From: Sulfurovum sp. | Lineage (GTDB): Bacteria > Campylobacterota > Campylobacteria > Campylobacterales > Sulfurovaceae | Length of the DNA stretch: 47,182 bases | Reading direction: 5' to 3' | Assembly (NCBI GenBank): GCA_027049035.1 | Contig: JALTVI010000093.1 | Location: forward strand, 1-47,182 | Shown here: piece by piece, positions 33,077 through 40,676 of the stretch | Position numbering within the stretch: the stretch's first letter is position 1 | How the letters are laid out: every line of letters begins with the position of its first letter | Notes under the pieces: generated by a model | Seen by the model: the letters and a program-made list of their open reading frames with translations, nothing else | The model's database searches: none | Told to the model about the DNA's origin: nothing | Made by a program: the position numbers and the translations under genes

Positions 33077-35047
33077 CTATACATTCCGCTTGATACGTAC
33101 TTTCTTGGGATTAAGTAGATCCAGTGCAGTTTTGACCATCGGCTCTTCAAGCAGAGTGGAGGGGTCCTTCTCCTTTGCCGCTTCTGTATCGCCGGCATCC
33201 GGAGCGATACATGAGCTCTTCATCTCCAGCTCCTCTATCATCGAACCGCTGTTGGCATCGTTGTGAACAGCACCGGACTGCTCCGGGCTCCCTTTCGGCT
33301 GCTCGATACTCCCTACTCCATGCTCACTACTCCCCGTTGGTTGCTCACTGCTCGTTGTTAGTTGCTCGTTACTGGGTTTTGTTTTTTTTTTGGCGATGTT
33401 GGCTATCTTCGTCTCAAAGCCAAAGAGCTCTTTGACGAACATGTTGATGACACCCCAGTGTTTGATGAGCATCTTTCGGTCATCCTCTTCGGCAGTGGAC
33501 TCCCAGGTGAGGGTGTTGTCGGTAAAACTCACAAAGGTGATGTTGCGTTCGAAGCAGCTGCCAAGGTCGTAGTCTCGGTCGTAGATTTTCGAGATGAGCG
33601 TTTTGAAACGTTTTTCATAGATTGTTTCCTGCGCCTGAGGTTCAGCCTCTTCTGCCGTCTCCTCTTCCTTTTGAATCGGTGGCACTTCACTCTCCACGGG
33701 CACTGCCGCTTCAGGCTCTGCCGGGGCAGTTTCCAAAACGGGTTCAGGTATCACATTCTCTTCAGGGGTAATAGCGTCAGTACGCTTTTCTGCACTCTTC
33801 TCACTACTCCCCGCTCCTTGCTCCCTGCTCCCTTCCAGGTTCTCGGTTCCCTGCGCACTACTCACTGGTTTCGCCATTTCCGGAATGGTTGCAACGATCT
33901 CCTCTTCGGTAATTGTGATCACCTCTTTGGGGGCAGAGAGATCCGGGGCGGTTGTAGTGACAACGATCTCGCTTACCTCAACCCCTTTGAGCTCCTGTTC
34001 AAGCCCTTTGATCATTGTATCGATATCTTTGATCTGCAGCGCTTCCATCATCTTGAAGAGTGCCAGAGAGAGAACGAATTCGCCATCGCTTCCCAATGAA
34101 AGCAGGCTTTTCGATTCGGCGATGATACGGAAGAAGCGTTCAATGATCATCGGTGTCAGCTTCCCGCCGTTTTCAAGCAGCAGGCTCTTGAGGTAGAGCG
34201 TAAGCTCATCGAGGATCATCTCTGCTTCATAGTCGGAAGCGAGTTTGAGAAACTCCAGTACAGCACTGGTATTTTTTTGCAAAATATTCTCAAGCAGGTT
34301 CTCCAGAAGGCTTGGCTCGATGATACCGAGCATTCCTGTCACCGTACCCACATCGACATGTCCCTGTGAGTAGACGATGGCCTGGTCAAGCAGGGTCAGC
34401 GAGTCTCTGAGGCTGCCCGCACCAGTTCTGGCTATGATCTCTACAGCCTCTTTGTCAAAACCGATCCCCTCGAGGTTCAGTATGTGTTCGAGGTGTTTCT
34501 GCACCAGCTGCTGCGGGATCTTCTTGAAGCGGAAGTGCTGTGTTCTGGAGAGGATGGTTGCCGGCAGTTTGAGTGGATCAGTTGTCGCCAGAATGAACTT
34601 TACGAAATCGGGCGGCTCTTCGAGGGTCTTGAGCAGGGCGTTGAAAGCCTGGTTTGTCAGCATATGGACTTCGTCGATGATGAAGATCTTGAAGCGAGCC
34701 GAGCTTGGTTTGTATTTGGTGTGTTCGATGAGGTCTTTGATATCGTCGATCCCGCGGTTGCTTGCCGCATCCATCTCGATGATATCCATATGACGGTTCT
34801 CCGCTGCCATGACACAGTGGGTACACTCGCCGCAGGGGTGGGAACTTGTCCCTTTTTCGCACAGAAGTGCCTTGGCGAAAATACGTGCTGTGGAGGTCTT
34901 TCCGCTGCCTCTCAGGCCGGAGAAGAGGTAGGCGTGGGAGAGACGTCCGTTATCAAGTGCCAGCGAGAGCGTCTGCGAGACGGACTCCTGTCCGATCAGG
35001 TCGCTGAAGGTGGCAGGACGGTACTTTCTGGCAAGTGCTAACGACAC
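33077..35047 (-). CDS. dnaX: DNA polymerase III subunit gamma/tau
   Basis: A clamp loader ATPase. The likely start is GTG at 35047 (VSLALARKYRP), preceded by AAAGGAGAG; ATG codons upstream to 35083 are weaker. About 656 residues. GLRGSGKTSTARIFAKAL is Walker A, followed by the zinc-binding Cys cluster (CGECTHC) and DEVHML. The middle and end are Pro/Glu/Ser-rich linkers that hold two 7-bp tandem tracts, each read as heptapeptides (SSEQPTG, SSEHGVG, SIEQPKG). A run of ten A encodes KKK at about residue 553 and could give slippage. The C-terminus ends EEPMVKTALDLLNPKK, conserved in Campylobacterota. Overlaps no neighbour. Confidence 0.94.
   Translation of the reverse strand: MSLALARKYRPATFSDLIGQESVSQTLSLALDNGRLSHAYLFSGLRGSGKTSTARIFAKALLCEKGTSSHPCGECTHCVMAAENRHMDIIEMDAASNRGIDDIKDLIEHTKYKPSSARFKIFIIDEVHMLTNQAFNALLKTLEEPPDFVKFILATTDPLKLPATILSRTQHFRFKKIPQQLVQKHLEHILNLEGIGFDKEAVEIIARTGAGSLRDSLTLLDQAIVYSQGHVDVGTVTGMLGIIEPSLLENLLENILQKNTSAVLEFLKLASDYEAEMILDELTLYLKSLLLENGGKLTPMIIERFFRIIAESKSLLSLGSDGEFVLSLALFKMMEALQIKDIDTMIKGLEQELKGVEVSEIVVTTTAPDLSAPKEVITITEEEIVATIPEMAKPVSSAQGTENLEGSREQGAGSSEKSAEKRTDAITPEENVIPEPVLETAPAEPEAAVPVESEVPPIQKEEETAEEAEPQAQETIYEKRFKTLISKIYDRDYDLGSCFERNITFVSFTDNTLTWESTAEEDDRKMLIKHWGVINMFVKELFGFETKIANIAKKKTKPSNEQLTTSSEQPTGSSEHGVGSIEQPKGSPEQSGAVHNDANSGSMIEELEMKSSCIAPDAGDTEAAKEKDPSTLLEEPMVKTALDLLNPKKVRIKRNV
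33279..33376. repeat. Heptamer tract within dnaX, long
   Basis: Fourteen 7-bp units on the plus strand, such as TGCTCGA, TACTCCC, TACTCCA, TGCTCAC. In the dnaX frame these give about five heptapeptides ending SEQPTG, SEHGVG and so on. No frame disruption. Confidence 0.85.
33382..33391 (-). other. A10 homopolymer in dnaX, possible slippery site
   Basis: Ten A in a row on the coding strand (GCC AAA AAA AAA ACA). Losing one A gives stop after 11 further codons or fewer (TAA in the heptamer tract), and gaining one gives TAG-type or TAA stop within about 8 codons. Slippage would make a form lacking the last 100 residues. Confidence 0.5.
33790..33868. repeat. Heptamer tract within dnaX, second
   Basis: Degenerate 7-bp units (TGCACTC, TTCTCAC, TACTCCC, CGCTCCT, TGCTCCC, TGCTCCC and others). 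In the dnaX frame they give SSAQGTE, NLEGSRE, QGAGSSE-like heptapeptides. Confidence 0.7.
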
Positions 35048-35134
35048 ATTCTCTCCTTTTTTTGATGGTGTCATTGTAGTCAAATTTTACTTTCGGTTGG
35101 TATAATCGAATAAGAAAAATTTATGGAGAAAACG

Positions 35135-36016
35135 ATGCGTCTGGATAACGAGGAAGAGAGCCGAAATGTAGAGGACAGGCGTGCAAGCAGCGGTGGCAGC
35201 GGGCGTATGGATATGCGGACGATGATGATGCTCTGGCCGCTTGTCCGTCCGCTGCTGCGTTCCAAATTCGGACTGCTCCTCATCGGAGCGCTTGCAGCAG
35301 CGTACCTGATGGGGTATAACCCGTTAAAAGTGATAGGGGTTGGCGGTTCCTCTTCTGCACCGGTGAACAAGGAAGTGGATGCACAGCGTGCGGTCTTCAT
35401 CAAAAAGGTGCTGAGAAGTACGGAAAAGGTGTGGGGCGAACTGCTGCCAAAATACAGATTGCACTACAGGGAGCCGGTACTGGTGCTCTATCGCGGTTAC
35501 ACAAAGAGCGGCTGCGGCGGTGCACAGTCGCAGATGGGTCCTTTTTACTGCCCGGTGGACAAAAAGGTCTACCTTGACCTTGGCTTTTTCGACGAGCTTG
35601 CCAAACGCCACAACGCTCCCGGAGACTTCGCACAGGCCTATGTGCTGGCACATGAGATAGGACACCATGTGCAGGATATTACCGGGACACTTGCCAAGGT
35701 GCAAAAACTCAAACAAAAATGGGGCGGCAAAGGTCCCAAAGCCAATGCCCTGCAGGTAAAAGTGGAGCTGCAGGCGGACTGCTATGCCGGCGTCTGGGGA
35801 TACTATGCGCAAAAGGAGTTTCATATGCTCGAACCCGGAGACCTCGAAGAGGCACTCAATGCCGCCAGTGCGATTGGAGATGATACGCTCCAAAAAGAAG
35901 CCACCGGACGTGTCGTACCCGATGCCTTTACCCACGGCAGTTCCGCACAGCGGGTAAAGTGGTTCAGGCGGGGATTTGAAAGCGGTGACATGCGCCAGTG
36001 CAACACTTTCCGGTAG
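35135..36016 (+). CDS. Neutral zinc metallopeptidase (YpfJ-like)
   Basis: A 293-residue membrane-anchored metallopeptidase. RLDNEEESRNVEDRRASSG is the family N-terminus, a TM helix is at about 48-68 (LLLIGALAAAYLMG), and the zinc site is VLAHEIGHHVQ with a downstream Glu in ELQADCYAG. GCGGAQSQMGPFYCP is also typical. The start at 35135 follows GGAGAAAACG; ATG at 35123 is less likely. Substrates are not known. Confidence 0.9.
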   Translation: MRLDNEEESRNVEDRRASSGGSGRMDMRTMMMLWPLVRPLLRSKFGLLLIGALAAAYLMGYNPLKVIGVGGSSSAPVNKEVDAQRAVFIKKVLRSTEKVWGELLPKYRLHYREPVLVLYRGYTKSGCGGAQSQMGPFYCPVDKKVYLDLGFFDELAKRHNAPGDFAQAYVLAHEIGHHVQDITGTLAKVQKLKQKWGGKGPKANALQVKVELQADCYAGVWGYYAQKEFHMLEPGDLEEALNAASAIGDDTLQKEATGRVVPDAFTHGSSAQRVKWFRRGFESGDMRQCNTFR

Positions 36017-36108
36017 CCAGAGTGCGGCCTCTGCCGCTACAGAAGCGTATAACCCCATATGCGCTATAATCTCCCACTTAAATCAAACCCCTTTCAAGAG
36101 AGACAGAA

Positions 36109-38550
36109 ATGAGCTATACCCCAAGCGAAATCGAAGCGAAATGGCAAAAACAGTGGGAGGAGGAGCAGGCGTTCGAGCCCAGCGACTCCCATACACAGCC
36201 CAAAAAGTATATTTTGAGTATGTTCCCGTTCCCAAGCGGCCGTCTGCATATGGGACATGTGCGCAACTACGCCATCGGTGACGCGCTGGCGCGCTACTAC
36301 AGAAAACAGCAGTTCAACGTACTGCATCCCATCGGCTGGGATGCGTTCGGAATGCCTGCAGAAAATGCCGCCATCAAACATGGCAGACACCCCAAAGAGT
36401 GGACCTACAGCAATATCGACTATATGCGAAATGAACTCAATACGCTGGGGCTTTCGTTCTCCAAAACGCGGGAGTTCGCCACCTGCGATCCGCTCTACAC
36501 CAAACACGAGCAGAAGTTCATCATCGAGATGTTTGAAAAGGGGCTGCTCTACCGTGAGAGCACGACGGTCAACTGGTGTGAGAGCTGCCATACGGTACTA
36601 GCCAACGAGCAGGTCGAAGAGGGGTGCTGCTGGCGCTGTGACAATCCTGTAGAGCTTAAAGAGATGCCGGGCTACTACCTTGACATTATCCGCTATGCCG
36701 ACGAACTGCTTGAGGACCTTGCGCAACTTGAGGGCAAGTGGCCCTCACAGGTTATTACGATGCAGCGCAACTGGATAGGAAAGTCGCAGGGGCTGGCGTT
36801 TGCATTTGAACTGACTGAGGAGAGCAAAGCGAAACTTGGCGGCAAGTTCGAGCGTTACGAAGTCTTTACGACGCGCCCTGATACCATCTACGGTGTCACC
36901 TATTCAGCCCTCGCACCCGAACACCCCATTACCAAACACCTTGTTGACCACGGCCTGCTTGAAACCGAGGTGGCAGAGAAGATCAAGACTATCGCCAATA
37001 TGAGCGAAGTGGATCGTGCCAAGCGGGAGAAAGAGGGGTATCCGCTGGGTATCTCCGTGATTCATCCGCTTACAGGCGAGGAGATCCCTGTCTGGACAGC
37101 CAACTTCGTACTGGCAAGCTACGGCGGGGGTGCGGTCATGGCGGTGCCGGCACATGATGAGCGTGACTTTGAGTTCGCTACCAAGTACGGTCTGCCCATC
37201 AAACGTGTCATCGAGGGGGGAGAGGAACTGCCTTACACCGGCAGCGGTACCCTTGTCGAGAGCGGCCGCTTCAGTTGTGTAGAGAGTGACGAAGCGAAAA
37301 TCGCCATTATCAACTATATGGAAGAGGAGGGCAAAGGCAAAGGGACGACCAACTATAAACTGCGCAACTGGGGCGTCAGCCGCCAGCGCTACTGGGGTGC
37401 GCCCATTCCGTTTGTCCACTGCCCAAGCTGCGGCTTGGTACCGGAGAAGTTCGAGAATCTGCCCATTGCACTTCCTGACGATGTGGAGATCACCGGTGAA
37501 GGCAACCCGCTGGAGAACCATCCGACATGGAAGCACTGCCACTGTCCCAAGTGTGGCGGCGAAGCGGTTCGTGAGACCGATACGCTCGATACTTTCGTGC
37601 AGTCGAGCTGGTACCAGTTCCGCTACGCGACCAACCCCAAAAAGTGGGAAGAGGTGGGCATTGACAAGGAGGATGCAGATTACTGGCTGGGAGTGGACCA
37701 GTACATCGGCGGGATAGAACACGCGATCTTGCACCTGCTCTATGCACGCTTCTTCACCAAAGTGCTGCGCGATCTTGGCTATCACGATGTCGACGAGCCT
37801 TTCGAGCGGCTGCTGACGCAGGGGATGGTACTCAAAGACGGTGCGAAGATGAGCAAATCGAAGGGCAACACTGTCGATCCTGATGCGCTGGTTGCCAAAT
37901 ACGGTGCCGATACGGCACGTCTGTTCATTCTCTTTGCCGCGCCGCCGCAAAAAGAGCTGGAGTGGAACGACTCTGCCGTGGACGGTGCATTCCGTTTCAT
38001 CAAGAAGCTTTACGACAGAAAGTCGAAAGTGACCGGGAACACGCTTCCTGACATCGACCACGGTATACTGAACAAGGAGAGCAAGCTTGCCCGTGTCAAA
38101 GTCTACGAAGCACTGCAGAAGTCTACAGAAGTATACGAGAAGAGTTTTGCCTTCAATACACTCATCGCCGCCTGTATGGAGGCACTCAACGCGCTTGACA
38201 AACAGGATGACGGTGATGTCTGGACAGAGGGGATGTATATTATGCTCAACCTTCTTGAGCCTATCATCCCCCATGTGGCGACAGAGCTTAGCGAAACCCT
38301 CTTTGCAAGAGCAAACTTTGGCGGCAGGATCGAAGTCAAAGAGGAGGTCTTCGTACAGGAGAGCATTCTCTATGTCGTGATGATCGGCGGCAAGAAGCGT
38401 ACCGAGATAGAGGTCGACCCTGCAGCAAGCCAGGAGGAGATTTTGGCACTGGCAAAAGAGGCAGGCGAGAAGTGGCTGCAGGGGATGCAGGTTGTCAAAG
38501 AGATCGTGGTGCCCAACAAGCTGGTGAACCTTGCGGTCAAACCAAGTTAG
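36109..38550 (+). CDS. leuS: Leucyl-tRNA synthetase
   Basis: An 813-residue class I aminoacyl-tRNA synthetase. HIGH appears as HMGH in [16 protein letters not shown], and [10 protein letters not shown] binds ATP. An editing (CP1) domain is inserted between ([23 protein letters not shown]). CESCHTV and CRCDNP are a zinc site. Standard length. A heptamer tract starts after its TAG. Confidence 0.96.
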   Translation: MSYTPSEIEAKWQKQWEEEQAFEPSDSHTQPKKYILSMFPFPSGRLHMGHVRNYAIGDALARYYRKQQFNVLHPIGWDAFGMPAENAAIKHGRHPKEWTYSNIDYMRNELNTLGLSFSKTREFATCDPLYTKHEQKFIIEMFEKGLLYRESTTVNWCESCHTVLANEQVEEGCCWRCDNPVELKEMPGYYLDIIRYADELLEDLAQLEGKWPSQVITMQRNWIGKSQGLAFAFELTEESKAKLGGKFERYEVFTTRPDTIYGVTYSALAPEHPITKHLVDHGLLETEVAEKIKTIANMSEVDRAKREKEGYPLGISVIHPLTGEEIPVWTANFVLASYGGGAVMAVPAHDERDFEFATKYGLPIKRVIEGGEELPYTGSGTLVESGRFSCVESDEAKIAIINYMEEEGKGKGTTNYKLRNWGVSRQRYWGAPIPFVHCPSCGLVPEKFENLPIALPDDVEITGEGNPLENHPTWKHCHCPKCGGEAVRETDTLDTFVQSSWYQFRYATNPKKWEEVGIDKEDADYWLGVDQYIGGIEHAILHLLYARFFTKVLRDLGYHDVDEPFERLLTQGMVLKDGAKMSKSKGNTVDPDALVAKYGADTARLFILFAAPPQKELEWNDSAVDGAFRFIKKLYDRKSKVTGNTLPDIDHGILNKESKLARVKVYEALQKSTEVYEKSFAFNTLIAACMEALNALDKQDDGDVWTEGMYIMLNLLEPIIPHVATELSETLFARANFGGRIEVKEEVFVQESILYVVMIGGKKRTEIEVDPAASQEEILALAKEAGEKWLQGMQVVKEIVVPNKLVNLAVKPS

Positions 38551-38553
38551 TAA

Positions 38554-38567
38554 ATAGTGAGGAGGTA
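38554..38567. repeat. Short heptamer tract after leuS
   Basis: ATAGTGA, GGAGGTA and partial GGAG, beginning 3 nt after the leuS stop. Nearly the same as the start of the tract after pheA. Confidence 0.55.
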
Positions 38568-38626
38568 GGAGTCCCCCAGGGGAGCTTCTCTTGCTTCGCA
38601 ATTCACCTTCTGATGAGAGAATGTAT

Positions 38627-38650
38627 GCAAAACAGGGTTTTGCTTTTATT
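38627..38650 (+). terminator. Terminator-like hairpin before lptE
   Basis: GCAAAAC-AGG-GTTTTGC, a perfect 7-bp stem, followed by TTTTATT. Low GC in the stem makes strength uncertain. It is related to the dyad at 38688, which reads GTTTTGC-GAA-GCAAAAC (the same arms reversed). Confidence 0.5.
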
Positions 38651-38668
38651 GAATAGGGGAAAAACAGT

Positions 38669-39235
38669 ATGAAAACAACAAATAAAAGTTTTGCGAAGCA
38701 AAACAAACCAAAACTCTTCACTCTTCACTCTTCACTCTTCACTTTACTATCAGCAATGCTGATAGTAACCGCTTGCGGTTACAAACCCTCCGCGCACGCG
38801 GTCAAGCAGCTCTTTGGCAATTCGGTCTATGTCGAAGTGAACGTCGACCGGGCAGAGCCGGAGAATGCACCCTACGTCAAGGATGAGATGAACCGCATTG
38901 TCTATACCCGTTTTAAGGGGCATGTCACTACCAAAGAAGCAGCCGATACGCAGATCTACATTACTTACGCAGGCAGCAGTTTCACACCATTAAGCTATAC
39001 CAACGGATATGTCACACGTTACAGAACCAATGTGCGTGCACGTTTCCATATGATCACCCCCAAAGGGAAGCTTGACAAAATGATTTCGACTGTCTATGAA
39101 GCCGATATCGATGAGAGTTCACTTACCTCTTCGGCGCTGCGTATCGAAGCGATTAAAAAAGGGCTCGAGAAGGCACTTGACGAGTTTATGGCGTATGCGA
39201 GCGCAAAAGGGATGCTTGTCTCTGATGGGAAGTGA
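38669..39235 (+). CDS. lptE: LPS-assembly lipoprotein LptE
   Basis: A 188-residue lipoprotein of the LptDE outer-membrane LPS translocon. Lipobox is IVTAC, then GYKPSAHA; ALRIEAIKKGLEKALDEF at the end is typical. Start ATG 38669 with AGGGGA. Its first 45 codons are unusual: a dyad, four copies of CTCTTCA giving LFTLHSSLFTLL of the signal peptide, and three more perfect dyads. It overlaps folC by 11 nt. The family is diverged, so the name rests on lipobox, size and context. Confidence 0.75.
   Translation: MKTTNKSFAKQNKPKLFTLHSSLFTLLSAMLIVTACGYKPSAHAVKQLFGNSVYVEVNVDRAEPENAPYVKDEMNRIVYTRFKGHVTTKEAADTQIYITYAGSSFTPLSYTNGYVTRYRTNVRARFHMITPKGKLDKMISTVYEADIDESSLTSSALRIEAIKKGLEKALDEFMAYASAKGMLVSDGK
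38688..38704. repeat. Perfect dyad in lptE
   Basis: GTTTTGC-GAA-GCAAAAC, 7-bp arms, 3-nt loop, coding for SFAKQN in the n-region. Confidence 0.7.
38714..38741. repeat. Heptamer tract in the lptE signal peptide
   Basis: Four perfect copies of CTCTTCA. In frame it encodes LFTLHSSLFTL, the start of the hydrophobic region. Confidence 0.9.
38746..38801. repeat. Three perfect dyads in the lptE 5' region
   Basis: ACTATCAGC-AAT-GCTGATAGT (38746-38766), GTAACCGC-TT-GCGGTTAC (38765-38782) and CCGCG-CA-CGCGG (38790-38801). They encode TLLSAMLIVTACGYKPSAHAV, so cover the lipobox. Confidence 0.8.
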
Positions 39236-40472
39236 AGCAGCAGTTGTGCCGTTGGCATCCTTTCTGGAGCGAAAGCCGCTCTACTACAAAGAGATAGACC
39301 ATGAACGTGTACATTGGGCATATGCCTTGCTCAAACTGCATATTAGCCACCCCAAAACCGTGCATATTGTTGGCACTAACGGCAAGGGGAGTACGGGGAG
39401 GATGATGGCTTACCTTGCCTGGCGGCAAGGGATGGAAGATGGAGGATGGAAGATGGAGGATGAGAAACGTCCATTTTCAGTTGGACACTACTCCTCTCCG
39501 CATATTCTGAAGTTCAATGAGCGTATCTGGCTGGATGGGGAAGATGCTTCCGATGAGGTACTGGAGGCAGCGCACCGAAAGCTTTTCCCTCTTTTGGGAG
39601 AAGCGATGGCCGAGGCACTCTCCTATTTTGAATATACGACACTCCTGGCATTGGTGGTATTCGAGAAGTGCGATCTTGTGGTGCTTGAAGCCGGGCTTGG
39701 CGGAGAGTTCGATGCGACGAATGTCTGTGACAAGGCACTGAGTGTCTTTACCCCTATTGGCATCGACCATCAGGCCTTTCTGGGAGAGAGCATCGGGGAG
39801 ATTGCTGCAACGAAGCTGCGCAGTATGGGACCCAAAGCGCTGCTGGCAGCACAGCCGTATGGTGAGGTGGTGGAGGTTGCCAAGCGGATTGCCGAAGAGA
39901 AAAAAGCGGAGCTTTTTAGCGTTCAGCACCCCAAGGGCATTTCTCCCTTCGGTCGGGCACGTTCAGTGTTCTGCGTTCAGGAGATGCTACAGTTGGAGGA
40001 AATAGCCGAGGCGAAAGGGTGGCCTGGTTACCTTGTAGAGAATGCGATGGTGGCATTGCAAGCTTTGGATATTTTGGAGATCCCATACACTATAGATGAC
40101 TTAAAAATGCTGGAGCTCTTTGGGCGTTTTTACCCGTTGCGTGAGAATATCCGTATTGATGTGGGACACAATCCGCTGGCGGCCGTGGCGATCGTCAAAT
40201 CGATGGCACCCGAGACGGTACTGATTTACAATTCGCTTGATGACAAGGATTACGAAGCGGTGCTGCGCATACTCAAACCGAAAATCAAACGGGTTGAGAT
40301 TATCCCCATAGAATCGCAGCGTGCTACGACGATCGAAGCAATTGAGGCAGCATTGGAAAGTGTAGGGCTTGCGTATAGTATGTTTGAAGGACATATCGAT
40401 CCGAAAGAGCATTATCTTGTGTTTGGATCGTTCTATACGGTTGAGGCGTTTTTGAAACAATACAATCTGTAG
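39225..40472 (+). CDS. folC: Dihydrofolate / folylpolyglutamate synthase
   Basis: A 415-residue Mur-ligase-like enzyme adding Glu to dihydropteroate or folates. P-loop GTNGKGST, then SSPHILKFNERI and GLGGEFDATN. The ATG at 39225 overlaps lptE by 11 nt. Between the P-loop helix and SVGHYSSPH an insert, GMEDGGWKMEDEKRP, is encoded by a 7-bp tandem tract. The TAG stop is in a REP-like GTAGGG. Confidence 0.92.
   Translation: MGSEAAVVPLASFLERKPLYYKEIDHERVHWAYALLKLHISHPKTVHIVGTNGKGSTGRMMAYLAWRQGMEDGGWKMEDEKRPFSVGHYSSPHILKFNERIWLDGEDASDEVLEAAHRKLFPLLGEAMAEALSYFEYTTLLALVVFEKCDLVVLEAGLGGEFDATNVCDKALSVFTPIGIDHQAFLGESIGEIAATKLRSMGPKALLAAQPYGEVVEVAKRIAEEKKAELFSVQHPKGISPFGRARSVFCVQEMLQLEEIAEAKGWPGYLVENAMVALQALDILEIPYTIDDLKMLELFGRFYPLRENIRIDVGHNPLAAVAIVKSMAPETVLIYNSLDDKDYEAVLRILKPKIKRVEIIPIESQRATTIEAIEAALESVGLAYSMFEGHIDPKEHYLVFGSFYTVEAFLKQYNL
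39430..39464. repeat. Heptamer tract within folC
   Basis: GGATGGA, AGATGGA, GGATGGA, AGATGGA, GGATGAG: five units, in frame with folC. Confidence 0.9.
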
Positions 40473-40493
40473 GGTGTTGTCCCCGATAACACC
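40469..40493. repeat. REP-like hairpin at the folC stop
   Basis: GTAGG then GGTGTT, loop of 9, AACACC. The folC TAG (40470-40472) is in its GTAGGG. Confidence 0.75.
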
Positions 40494-40549
40494 GATCTTT
40501 TCCTCCATTTTCAAAAAATGCAGTATAATTACAAAATTTTTTACCTACC

Positions 40550-40571
40550 GTAGGGTGCGAAATCTCGCACC
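40550..40571. repeat. REP-like hairpin upstream of mfd, forward
   Basis: GTAGGGTGCG start, perfect stem GGTGCGA-AATC-TCGCACC. It faces the element at 40621, which is inverted, 49 nt away. Confidence 0.85.
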
Positions 40572-40620
40572 ATTTACGCATAATCCGATAGTGAATGCTG
40601 TTTCTTTACAACGGTTTGAA

Positions 40621-40643
40621 GGTGCGTGGTTACGCACCCTACG
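40621..40643. repeat. REP-like hairpin upstream of mfd, inverted
   Basis: GGTGCGT-GGTT-ACGCACC then CTACG: reverse orientation of the family. With 40550 it makes a BIME-like inverted pair 34 nt before the mfd start. Confidence 0.85.
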
Positions 40644-40676
40644 ATGACAGGCATAAGCTAAAGATCAGGAAAGCCA

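Noticed and set aside
33279-33376. CRISPR-like array
   Set aside because: Units are 7 bp, directly tandem and without spacers; they are also in frame in dnaX.
36904-38721. 605-residue minus-strand ORF opposite leuS
   Set aside because: Shadow of leuS; Cys/His/Arg-rich composition typical of antisense frames.
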